Below, in pieces: positions 56,755 to 64,000 of a stretch of DNA of 64,000 nt. Each line of letters opens with the position of its first letter. Position 1 is the stretch's first letter. The DNA is from Shewanella salipaludis. GTDB taxonomy: Bacteria > Pseudomonadota > Gammaproteobacteria > Enterobacterales > Shewanellaceae. A program made the position numbers and the translations under genes. Where the stretch lies: NCBI RefSeq assembly GCF_012911865.1, contig NZ_JAAXYH010000007.1, forward strand, positions 1-64,000, given 5' to 3'. The notes below the pieces were generated by a model. That model made no database searches. It had not been told where the DNA came from and saw only the letters and a list, made by a program, of their open reading frames with translations.

Positions 56755-56920
56755 TTCTTTAAGCAAGGACATGCTAGTTTAAGAGCTTAGTCAGCCACTA
56801 AGCGCATGGCTGGTGACAACATAAGACGTTTACTCCTTCCCCCGGAAATCCTGTGCCAGAGTGCCTATTTCGGTATTCCTCCTGGACTTTAACGTCAGGC
56901 CTGAAACAGGCATCTGAAAA

Positions 56921-57079
56921 TGCTAACAATGCGCAAGCGTGTTTAGCTGGATATCTTGGACCCCAAAGGCTAAGAGCCTAAACTATGCAGCCTGCTTTAC
57001 AGAACAGTGGTTTGTGCTAGATTGGAGTGAGTAGATAAATAATGTACATATACGTATGCGCACTATTAAGCTGTTATGT
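56921..57079 (+). repeat. attC/VCR-like repeated element, copy B
   Basis: Aligned by eye with 204-341. Shared blocks are ACAATGCGCAAGCGTGTTTAGC at the left, a TTTACA/TAGATT core, TGTACATATACGTATGCGCAC (57043-57063) and the terminal GTTATGT (57073-57079). The last heptamer is the exact complement of ACATAAC at 57989-57995, downstream of the two small ORFs, giving a second cassette-like pair of ends. Confidence 0.5.
56996..57023 (+). promoter_or_regulatory. sigma70-like promoter in repeat copy B
   Basis: TTTACA (56996-57001), 16-bp spacer, TAGATT (57018-57023). The transcript would begin near 57030 and contain a hairpin with a UACG loop (stem CATA/TATG at about 57047-57058). Confidence 0.5.
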
Positions 57080-57094
57080 TGAAAGGAAGCATAA

Positions 57095-57469
57095 ATGAAC
57101 GAAAAAGACCCTTGGAAGAATAATACGGTAACAAATAAAAATACACTTTGGTTAGTTGTCGCGAGTGTACTTCTTATTTTGTATGTTTCTTCGGGTGATA
57201 AAATCCCTGCCCAACACTCTGAAAATATTCAGGCTGAGGCAGAAAAAATTGTGGCTATAAATCCCAGTCAAAATGCTATTGAGCTATGTAGGGAGCAGGT
57301 TAGCGATATGACATATTATACAAAAGAGCGTCTTACTTATGTCGGTAGCGATGCCGGAAATGTAGTAATTACATATCTCAATGATTTTGACAAAGTATAC
57401 AAGTTCAAATGTGTAGGTAATAAAGTAAAACTCTACGCAGAAGGTTCTAGGACATGGATTCCTATGTGA
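57095..57469 (+). CDS. Small membrane-anchored protein of unknown function
   Basis: A 124-residue protein with one hydrophobic segment (about 17-36, LWLVVASVLLILYVSSG) and a soluble C-terminal domain rich in short strands (TYYTKERLTYVGSDAGNVVITYLNDFDKVYKFKCVGNKVKLYAEGS). It contains two cysteines. Not recognised. AAAGGAAG lies before the ATG. It is strongly AT-rich compared with the sulfurtransferase and puu genes around it, suggesting transfer. Copy B of the repeated element lies directly upstream. Confidence 0.65.
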   Translation: MNEKDPWKNNTVTNKNTLWLVVASVLLILYVSSGDKIPAQHSENIQAEAEKIVAINPSQNAIELCREQVSDMTYYTKERLTYVGSDAGNVVITYLNDFDKVYKFKCVGNKVKLYAEGSRTWIPM

Positions 57470-57540
57470 TTGCAATATACAAGTTTTTTGGTATGTATTT
57501 AGTGTTTACGGCATTTTTGTATTGAGTTCTCTGTTTAAGG

Positions 57541-57623
57541 TGCTTTATAGGATATAGCTCAGCCCTAGGTTGGGTTGAGTAAGGTAGTGTACATATACGC
57601 TGCGCACTACTAAAGTGATCATT
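57541..57623 (+). repeat. Repeated leader element, copy C (divergent)
   Basis: Shares TTTATA-N16-TAGGTT, GGGTTGAGTA and GTGTACATATACGCTGCGCACTAC with copies A and B. GTAGTG and CACTAC form a six-pair stem (57585-57611). It lacks the terminal GTT heptamer. Confidence 0.45.
57544..57571 (+). promoter_or_regulatory. sigma70-like promoter in repeat copy C
   Basis: TTTATA (57544-57549), 16-bp spacer, TAGGTT (57566-57571), the same geometry as in copies A and B, upstream of the second small ORF. Confidence 0.4.
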
Positions 57624-57644
57624 TTTTAAACTAAGGATAAAACA

Positions 57645-58001
57645 ATGAGCAATACAAAGTTCTTAATAATCTACCTCATCGTAATGGTGCTAACTTATTT
57701 CTGGCGATTTGCATTTGTTGGAGCCGCATTTGGGGATGGTGCAGATATTGAGGGTATGGGGAATGCCATGAATACCATCATGTTCTTGTCATATGCTGTT
57801 ATGGCTTATGTGGCATATAGCCGGGGAAAAACTATTGGTAAGGGTTATTTAGTCGCCTTTCCTATCGTTGGTGCAGTGTTCGACCTAATTTTGATTTTTA
57901 TTCCTTTTGTCCCAACAATAATGAACATCATTACTATTGTTTTAGGTATGCCAGATAGCAAGCCTGCTGAAGTTCCCCACCAAGAAGAACATAACACTTA
58001 A
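57645..58001 (+). CDS. Small polytopic membrane protein of unknown function
   Basis: A 118-residue protein with three to four hydrophobic segments (about 4-28, 42-58, 70-105) and a short hydrophilic tail (KPAEVPHQEEHNT). Not recognised. AAGGAT lies upstream of the ATG. AT-rich like the preceding small gene, and preceded by copy C of the leader element. An R''-like ACATAAC overlaps its last codons. Confidence 0.65.
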   Translation: MSNTKFLIIYLIVMVLTYFWRFAFVGAAFGDGADIEGMGNAMNTIMFLSYAVMAYVAYSRGKTIGKGYLVAFPIVGAVFDLILIFIPFVPTIMNIITIVLGMPDSKPAEVPHQEEHNT

Positions 58002-58085
58002 TAAGGCCAGCCAGAGGGACGTTAACACTACTATGAATATTTCCGAGTTAGAGAGAAAGATAAGCCTCTGTTTGAAGCGTTAATG
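57989..58085 (+). repeat. Degenerate attC-like site
   Basis: ACATAAC (57989-57995) is the complement of GTTATGT at 57073. It is followed by AGCCAGAGGGACG; further on, GCCTCTG pairs with CAGAGG, and GTTAATG (58079-58085) looks like R'. The L boxes pair only over about six bases, so the site may be decayed. Confidence 0.45.
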
Positions 58086-58336
58086 TCACAGCGAGCCATG
58101 GATGCCCGACTCACAGTACAATCTGCTTGCGTCGAACCGGTTCCCCTGCATTGAGGTTGATGCTTCCGCCTGATTCATCGGCTGGCGTCGGGCCTATGCT
58201 GTTCGCATCGTTCGCGGGAAAACCGACAGTTTTTCGCCTGCCCAGGTGCGATACCCTGCGCTGGAGTATAATTAGGATCAATGATTTAGGGCTTTAGTCG
58301 TTGCTCTGTTTGCTCTGTTGCTAAGGGGGCTGGTTT
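58002..58336. other. Spacer between the AT-rich island and a membrane-protein gene
   Basis: About 335 bp; the left end is the attC-like site, the rest is featureless to me. Confidence 0.35.
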
Positions 58337-58708
58337 ATGAGTCTGCTAATTTTTCTCTTCGGGGTCCTGATCGCCCTGGCCGGAGCTTGGTTGTTGCTCA
58401 GGCCAGAGTCTCTGTTCGGACTGCTCATTCGACATGGGCGCTCGTTCGGACTCTATCTTTTTGCCATCTTGATCCGGCTGTTGCTTGGGGCCGTGCTCAT
58501 ACAGGGGGCGCCGGACAGTCGCTTTCCGCTGCTGTTGCTGATCTTGGGGGCAATAAGCCTGGTCGCCGCCTCGGCCCTGGCTTTCATGGGGCAGACCCGA
58601 TTCCACAAGCTGCTCGAATGGGCCGTTAAGCTCGCCCCTGACTACCGCGTCGTGGCCGGCATGCTGGTGCTCTTGTTCGGTGTTTTCCTCATGTATGCCG
58701 TGTACTGA
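58337..58708 (+). CDS. Small membrane protein of unknown function
   Basis: A 123-residue protein with four hydrophobic segments (about 2-20, 33-53, 62-82 and 104-122). It has no recognised motif and normal GC content. AGGGGG lies before the ATG. Convergent with the PuuB-like gene. Confidence 0.65.
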   Translation: MSLLIFLFGVLIALAGAWLLLRPESLFGLLIRHGRSFGLYLFAILIRLLLGAVLIQGAPDSRFPLLLLILGAISLVAASALAFMGQTRFHKLLEWAVKLAPDYRVVAGMLVLLFGVFLMYAVY

Positions 58709-58790
58709 TGTCCGTATCTATGGTCCCTGTACCCATGATCCCTGCAGGCATGAGCCATGCCAGGTTGCCAAGGCGCACTTGGCTCCAGGG

Positions 58791-60101
58791 CTAAAACAGC
58801 TCTCGGAACTTGTGATACAGCATGCCGAGCGCCAGCATGGGGGATCTCAGCGCCGGGCCGCCGGGGAAGGTCATGTGTTGGACCCTGGCGAAGATGTCGA
58901 AGCGCTCCGCCTGGGCGGTCAGGGCCTCGGCGATGAGCCTGGCCGCCATATGGGTGGCGTTCAGCCCATGGCCAGAGTAGGCCTGGGCATAGAGGATATT
59001 GGGCGCATCCGGCAGACGACCTATCTGCGGCAGGCGGTTGGCGCCTATGCCCATCATGCCGCCCCATTGATAATCTATGCGCACGCCTTTGAGGCGGGGG
59101 AATACCCGCTCCAGTCTGGGTCTCAGGGCGGCCCCTATGTCTTTGGGATCTTTGCCCGAGTAAGTGCATAGACCACCGAACAGCAGGCGCCTGTCCTGGG
59201 ACAGGTGGAAATAGTCCAGGTCGATGCGCATGTCGGCGAACGCCATGTCGTGTGGAATGATGGCGTCACACTGGGCCTGACTCAGGGGAGCGGTCGCCAG
59301 CAAATAGCTGCCGGCGGGCAAGATCTTGCCTCCTATGTGAGGCTCGAGCCTATGGCCCATGTAGGCATTGCCGGCCAATACCAGGTAGCGGCAGTTGACT
59401 TCCCCCTTGGCGGTGATGACTCTGGGTCTGTCCCCCTTGATGATTTTCTCCGCCGCGCTGTATTCGAACAGCTTTACCCCCAGCGCCTTGGCAACTCCGG
59501 CCTCACCCAGCACCAGGTTCAGTGGATGCAGATGACCACTGCCCATATCCAGCAGGGCGCCTTGGTAGGTATCCGAGCCTATCACCCCGTGGACTCGGCT
59601 GCGGTCCAGCAGCTCGGTTTTATACAGGTAACCGGCATCCTGCAGTGCCGCCTGCTCCCGGGCCAGCGCCTGCATGTGTCTGGGTTTGAGTGCCAGATCG
59701 CAATAGCCCAGGCGCAGATTACAGTCTATGTCATTGTCGGCGATGCGCCGCTTGACCAGTTCCACCGCCTCCAAGCCCATCTGCTGAATGGCGCGTACGC
59801 CATCGCGGCCGATTTCATTGCTGAATTGCGCCAGGTCATGGCCTATGCCCCGGATAAGCTCGCCGCCGTTGCGCCCGGATGCGCCCCAGCCGATGCGTTT
59901 GGCCTCGAGCAAGGCCACGCCGAAGCCCTTCTGGGCCAGCTCTATGGCGGTATTGATCCCGCTGAAGCCACCCCCGATCACACAGACATCGACCTCCAGG
60001 CTTTCGCTCAGCTGCGGCTGTTCGCACCTGGGATTGGCGCTGGCGACATAATAGGATTCCGGGTAGGCGTGGCTATGCCCCCGGTTCGTGCGTGGCATCA
60101 T
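58791..60101 (-). CDS. puuB: Gamma-glutamylputrescine oxidase (PuuB-type flavoprotein)
   Basis: The 436-residue FAD-dependent oxidase carries DVCVIGGGFSGINTAIELAQKG (about 38-59), GWGASGRNGGELIRGIG and a C-terminal YAQAYSGHGLNATHMAARLIAE block. It would oxidise gamma-glutamylputrescine to the aldehyde that PuuC then oxidises. The position next to puuR, puuD and puuA supports puuB rather than another amine oxidase. It is divergent from puuR, with a PuuR-like box between them. ATG at 60101 or 60098. Confidence 0.88.
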   Translation of the reverse strand: MMPRTNRGHSHAYPESYYVASANPRCEQPQLSESLEVDVCVIGGGFSGINTAIELAQKGFGVALLEAKRIGWGASGRNGGELIRGIGHDLAQFSNEIGRDGVRAIQQMGLEAVELVKRRIADNDIDCNLRLGYCDLALKPRHMQALAREQAALQDAGYLYKTELLDRSRVHGVIGSDTYQGALLDMGSGHLHPLNLVLGEAGVAKALGVKLFEYSAAEKIIKGDRPRVITAKGEVNCRYLVLAGNAYMGHRLEPHIGGKILPAGSYLLATAPLSQAQCDAIIPHDMAFADMRIDLDYFHLSQDRRLLFGGLCTYSGKDPKDIGAALRPRLERVFPRLKGVRIDYQWGGMMGIGANRLPQIGRLPDAPNILYAQAYSGHGLNATHMAARLIAEALTAQAERFDIFARVQHMTFPGGPALRSPMLALGMLYHKFRELF

Positions 60102-60171
60102 GGTTCCCAAGAATTGTTTTTCCCATAAAGCTCAGTATACTCGTCAGCTTTTGCACACTTTAACTGACAGG

Positions 60172-60185
60172 TGTTCGTTTTATTT
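60172..60185 (-). promoter_or_regulatory. Candidate PuuR operator between puuB and puuR
   Basis: On the minus strand the site reads AAATAAAACGAACA, close to ATAATGAACA in the puuD upstream site. The location fits control of both divergent genes. Confidence 0.5.
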
Positions 60186-60317
60186 AACACAGTTTTTGTG
60201 TAGAATACAATTCGGTCCGAGTGACTCGGCCATGCCGGGGTATGCCGGCGTCGGGTGCCCGCGAGGGCATGGAGTCAAGTATTTTTGTCCGGGCCCAGGC
60301 TTGGAACCTCTTGGGGG

Positions 60318-60875
60318 ATGTTGGATTTGGATATTGGAGCCAGCCTCAAAACTGTCCGAAAAATGAAAGGCTTATCTCAGCGTGAACTCGCCAAACGCGC
60401 CGGGGTAACCAACAGCACTATCTCTATGATAGAGAAGAACAGTGTCAGTCCCTCGGTCAGCTCGCTGAAAAAAGTCCTGGCTGGGATCCCCATGTCGCTG
60501 GTGGATTTCTTCTCCATCGAAACCGCTGCCATAGGCGAACCCAAGGTCGTCTACCGTGCGGATGAGTTGCTCGACATAGGCACAGGGGCACTGGAGCTTA
60601 AGCTCATAGGCCGTGACTACCCCAACAGGGCTATGTCCGTGTTGAGCGAAACCTATCCGCCGGGCGCGGATACCGGCGAAGAAATGCTTAAACATCAAGG
60701 TGAAGAAGCGGCCATGGTGATAGCAGGCCGGTTGGAACTCACAGTAGGTGACGAAGTGTACCTGCTGCAGGCGGGTGACAGCTATTACTTCAACAGCGAA
60801 TCTCCCCACAGATTCCGTAACCCCTTCGATGAACCCTGTCGCCTAGTCAGCGCCACCACGCCGGCCAATTTCTAG
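60318..60875 (+). CDS. puuR: PuuR-type transcriptional repressor (XRE-cupin)
   Basis: The 185-residue regulator has an N-terminal XRE helix-turn-helix (about 10-65, KMKGLSQRELAKRAGVTNSTISMIEKNSVSPSVSSLKKVL) and a C-terminal cupin (about 100-180, MLKHQGEEAAMVIAGRLELTVGDEVYLLQAGDSYYFNSESPHRF). The order, length and DFFS junction match E. coli PuuR, which represses putrescine-utilisation genes until putrescine binds. The ATG at 60318 gives the family length, though its ribosome site is poorly spaced. Confidence 0.88.
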   Translation: MLDLDIGASLKTVRKMKGLSQRELAKRAGVTNSTISMIEKNSVSPSVSSLKKVLAGIPMSLVDFFSIETAAIGEPKVVYRADELLDIGTGALELKLIGRDYPNRAMSVLSETYPPGADTGEEMLKHQGEEAAMVIAGRLELTVGDEVYLLQAGDSYYFNSESPHRFRNPFDEPCRLVSATTPANF

Positions 60876-61240
60876 GCGCTGCAAGCTTTTCCCCTCTTCT
60901 CAGTCCCCGTATTGGGCGGCGCTCCCAGGGCCTTAGGCCCGGTAAATAGGCCTGGTAAAGAATATCGGCTCAAGCGGCGGCGCCCGGTGGTTTTTCGGCT
61001 CCGGGCCGGGCGCAGCAGACTCGCCCAGGTCGACATCCGCCGACCGAACGGCGCCGCCGGACCGCGCATTATCATCTAAACTCATAGTGCTAAAGTGTAA
61101 GAATAATCGCCAGTTAGCCGCGTGGTTAACATTTGGATAACTTCTTGCTTGGGCGAATTTTCCCGTGTACTGTGTGAAAAAGTGAACATTAAACGAGCAA
61201 GTGTTCATTATGATATTCATGGCTATGCTGAAGGTGATAT
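60876..61240. other. Control region of puuD-puuA
   Basis: About 365 bp. It contains a PuuR-like operator at 61202-61216 and a second GTGAACATTAAA string near 61180-61191. AAGGTGATAT before puuD is the ribosome site. Confidence 0.6.
61202..61216 (-). promoter_or_regulatory. Candidate PuuR operator upstream of puuD
   Basis: On the minus strand the site reads ATATCATAATGAACA, matching E. coli PuuR AAAATATAATGAACA (from memory) at 12 of 15 positions, with an identical ATAATGAACA tail. It lies 25 bp before puuD. Confidence 0.65.
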
Positions 61241-62014
61241 ATGTCGGGCGCTGAGCTTCCTATCATAGGTGTTGTGGCTTGCAACCAGACGTTGGGTCTG
61301 CATCCTTTTAATATTGTTGGTGAGAAATATCTGTTGGCGATAGTCGAGGGCGCCGGAGGCTGGCCCCTGCTCGTGCCTTCCCTCGGCGAGGGGGCGCCGA
61401 TTTCCGCCATACTTGCTCGCCTGGATGGCCTCCTCTTCACCGGCTCGCCATCGAACGTCGAGCCGCGGCATTACGCAGGTCCGGCGAGCGAGCCCGGCAC
61501 CCTGCACGATGCCAAACGCGATGCCAGCACTTTGCCGCTGATCCGCGCCGCCATAGATGCCGGCATTCCCGTGTTCGGCATCTGTCGAGGTTTCCAGGAA
61601 ATGAATGTGGTGTTCGGTGGCAGCCTGCAGCAGAAGCTGCATGAGGCCGGGACCTATATCGAACACAGGGAGGACAAGAGGGCGCCACTGGAAGTGCAAT
61701 ACGCCCCGGCCCATGGCATCAGGGTGGAACCCGGGGGACTGATCCACCAGGCCTGGGGCCGCGGCTCAGCAGAAGTGAATTCTGTCCATACCCAAGGCGT
61801 AGCGCGTTTGGGTGCAGGGTTGCGGCCGGAAGCGTATGCGCCGGATGGTCTGGTGGAGGCTTTCTCCGTCGCCAATGCAAGAGAATTCGCCCTTGGCGTG
61901 CAATGGCATCCCGAATGGAAGGTGAGTGAAAATCCTTTTTATCTGTCTATTTTCAACGCCTTTGGTGATGCATGCAGACGCAGGGCAGCAGCGCGAGTGA
62001 AATCATATGGATAA
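61241..62014 (+). CDS. puuD: Gamma-glutamyl-GABA hydrolase
   Basis: The 257-residue class I glutamine-amidotransferase-like hydrolase releases GABA from gamma-glutamyl-GABA. The nucleophile is C115 in VFGICRGFQEMNV, and the His-Glu pair is in GVQWHPEW near 225-230. The N-terminal LPIIGVVACNQ and PSNVEPRHY blocks fit PuuD. It overlaps puuA by eight bases, so translation is coupled. Confidence 0.92.
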   Translation: MSGAELPIIGVVACNQTLGLHPFNIVGEKYLLAIVEGAGGWPLLVPSLGEGAPISAILARLDGLLFTGSPSNVEPRHYAGPASEPGTLHDAKRDASTLPLIRAAIDAGIPVFGICRGFQEMNVVFGGSLQQKLHEAGTYIEHREDKRAPLEVQYAPAHGIRVEPGGLIHQAWGRGSAEVNSVHTQGVARLGAGLRPEAYAPDGLVEAFSVANAREFALGVQWHPEWKVSENPFYLSIFNAFGDACRRRAAARVKSYG

Positions 62015-63362
62015 GCTAATCGCTTTTTTGAAAGAGAAGAAAATCACGGAAGTAGAGTGTGTCATCAGTGACATGACAGGCATAGCCCGCGGCAAGATAG
62101 CGCCGGTAGACAAGTTCCTGGCCGAGAAGGGCATGCGTCTGCCCGAGAGTGTGCTGTTGCAAACCGTGACCGGCGACTTTGTCGACGACGAGGCCTATTA
62201 TAAGCTGCTCGACGATGCCGATATCGACTTCGACTGTGTCCCGGATCAGAATGCCGTGTTCCTGCTGCCCTGGACGGTCGAGGCCACGGCGCAGGTGATC
62301 CACGATACCTATGACAAGATGGGCAACCCCATCGAACTGTCACCGCGCAACGTGCTCAAGAAAGTGCTCAAGCTCTACGATGAGCAAGGCTGGCAACCCG
62401 TGGTGGCGCCGGAAATGGAGTTCTACCTGACCAGCCGCAGCGACGATCATGACCTGCCGCTCAAGCCCCCGGTCGGCCGCTCAGGTCGCCCCGAGGCCGG
62501 GCGTCAGTCTTTTTCCATCGACGCCGCCAACGAATACGATCCCCTGTTCGAAGACATGTATGACTGGTGTGAGGCCCAGGGACTGGAGATAGATACCCTG
62601 ATCCATGAGGATGGTCCGGCGCAGATGGAGATCAACTTCAGCCACGGCAATCCACTGGAGCTGGCCGATCAGGTGTTTGTGTTTAAACGCACCCTCAGGG
62701 AGGCGGCGCTGAAACACAATGTCTGTGCAACCTTCATGGCGAAACCTGTGACCAATGAGCCAGGCAGCGCCATGCACCTGCACCAGAGCGTGCTGAATAA
62801 GGAGACGGGCACGAATATCTTCACCAACGATGATGGCACCAAGAGCTCCTTGTTTCTCAGCTACATAGGCGGACTGCAACAATTCATTCCCGAGCTGTTG
62901 CCTCTGATGGCCCCCAGTGTCAATTCCTTCCGGCGTTTCCTGCCTGGCACCTCGGCCCCGGTGAACCTGGAGTGGGGCGATGAGAACCGCACCTGTGGTC
63001 TGCGCATCCCCGAGTCATCGCCGCAGAATCGCCGCATCGAGAACCGCATTCCCGGCGCCGATTCCAACTGTTACCTGGCCATCGCCGCCAGCTTGCTCTG
63101 TGGCTACATAGGCATGGTCGACAAGCTCAAGCCTTCGACCCCGGTGCAGGGCAAGGCCAATGAGAGCCGCAGCAACAACACCCACAACCTGCCGCTGACC
63201 CTGGAAGAGGCGCTGGCGGCGATGGAAGCCAGTGCTGCCTGCAAACAGTATCTGGGCGAGGCATTTACCACAGGCTTCGTGGCGGTCAAGCAGGCCGAGT
63301 TGGAAAACTTCAGGCGGGTGGTCAGTTCCTGGGAGCGGGAATTTTTACTCCTGACGGTATAG
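62007..63362 (+). CDS. puuA: Glutamate-putrescine ligase
   Basis: The 451-residue glutamine-synthetase-like enzyme attaches glutamate to putrescine with ATP, the first step of the Puu pathway. GS-type blocks are present: VVAPEMEFYL (about 132), EDGPAQMEINFSHG (about 205-218), FMAKPVTNEPGSAMHLHQS (about 245-263) and NRRIENRIPGADSNCYLA (about 338-355). The N-terminal part with ECVISDMTGIARGK fits PuuA and related amine ligases rather than GlnA. It overlaps puuD by eight bases. Confidence 0.92.
   Translation: MDKLIAFLKEKKITEVECVISDMTGIARGKIAPVDKFLAEKGMRLPESVLLQTVTGDFVDDEAYYKLLDDADIDFDCVPDQNAVFLLPWTVEATAQVIHDTYDKMGNPIELSPRNVLKKVLKLYDEQGWQPVVAPEMEFYLTSRSDDHDLPLKPPVGRSGRPEAGRQSFSIDAANEYDPLFEDMYDWCEAQGLEIDTLIHEDGPAQMEINFSHGNPLELADQVFVFKRTLREAALKHNVCATFMAKPVTNEPGSAMHLHQSVLNKETGTNIFTNDDGTKSSLFLSYIGGLQQFIPELLPLMAPSVNSFRRFLPGTSAPVNLEWGDENRTCGLRIPESSPQNRRIENRIPGADSNCYLAIAASLLCGYIGMVDKLKPSTPVQGKANESRSNNTHNLPLTLEEALAAMEASAACKQYLGEAFTTGFVAVKQAELENFRRVVSSWEREFLLLTV

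Positions 63363-64000
<638 letters not shown>

Larger units (their letters stand above)
56363..57094. other. Structured intergenic region then repeat copy B
   Basis: About 730 bp with no convincing gene. The left two-thirds carry five or more strong hairpins (56555-56754); the right third is the attC/VCR-like copy B with a promoter. Confidence 0.6.

Overview
The window reads as a chromosomal segment of a marine or aquatic gammaproteobacterium, most likely Shewanella or a close relative. This rests on gene content recognised by eye, not on a database search: LptF/LptG, PepA, RhlE, DUF2913, DUF2960, DUF3634 and DUF3718 proteins, a putrescine-utilisation (Puu) cluster with PotF, secreted GH18 and GH19 chitinases, and a YbgA-MerR-photolyase cluster. 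Most of the window is GC-rich; two AT-rich islands (1-2,700 and about 56,900-58,090) stand out and carry integron-like features.

Layout. 1-2,700: remnant of a gene-cassette array. One complete cassette carries an HD-domain phosphohydrolase and has a good attC site; a second carries a membrane-anchored protein and a truncated attC. 2,934-6,721: aldehyde dehydrogenase with a sigma54 promoter, divergent from an AcoR-type sigma54 activator. 7,258-12,527: BASS transporter, lipoprotein phosphoesterase, DoxX, PAS-GGDEF protein, tandem Usp protein. 12,694-18,463: PepA, divergent lptF-lptG, then small housekeeping or conserved genes. 18,542-23,903: M32 carboxypeptidase, periplasmic DsrE-like protein, YqiJ-like membrane protein, DUF2913, RhlE. 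24,365-33,462: secreted subtilase, NhaC, FAD oxidoreductase, GNAT, and two M24 peptidases. 33,655-38,283: chitinase operon. 38,362-46,255: FKBP, AtoE-type transporter, HPP/TetR pair with two operators, DUF1294, DUF4442, DUF368. 46,567-50,101: YbgA-MerR-photolyase operon. 50,976-64,000: puuC, a regulator/propeller pair, a sulfurtransferase, small AT-rich ORFs, then puuB, puuR, puuD, puuA and the start of potF.

How the parts work together. The chitinase operon has the richest control. A perfect 28-bp palindrome of the LacI-family (NagR-like) kind lies just after a promoter. It is followed by a cyclic-di-GMP-I riboswitch, then a hairpin that would bury the chitinase ribosome binding site. This suggests that chitin breakdown is gated by both amino-sugar availability and c-di-GMP. 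The Puu genes form a dispersed gamma-glutamylated putrescine regulon, with PuuR-like sites near puuD, between puuB and puuR, and possibly before puuC. The YbgA-MerR-Phr operon resembles light-induced repair operons, but its MerR protein lacks visible cobalamin ligands.

A recurring oddity is short tandem repeats of period 7-16 bp at gene ends, several of which contain the stop codon itself. They are seen at the aldehyde dehydrogenase, doxX, the YqiJ-like gene and the photolyase; a similar repeat has triplicated the start codon of an aminopeptidase. No rRNA, tRNA, CRISPR array, integrase or transposase was recognised.
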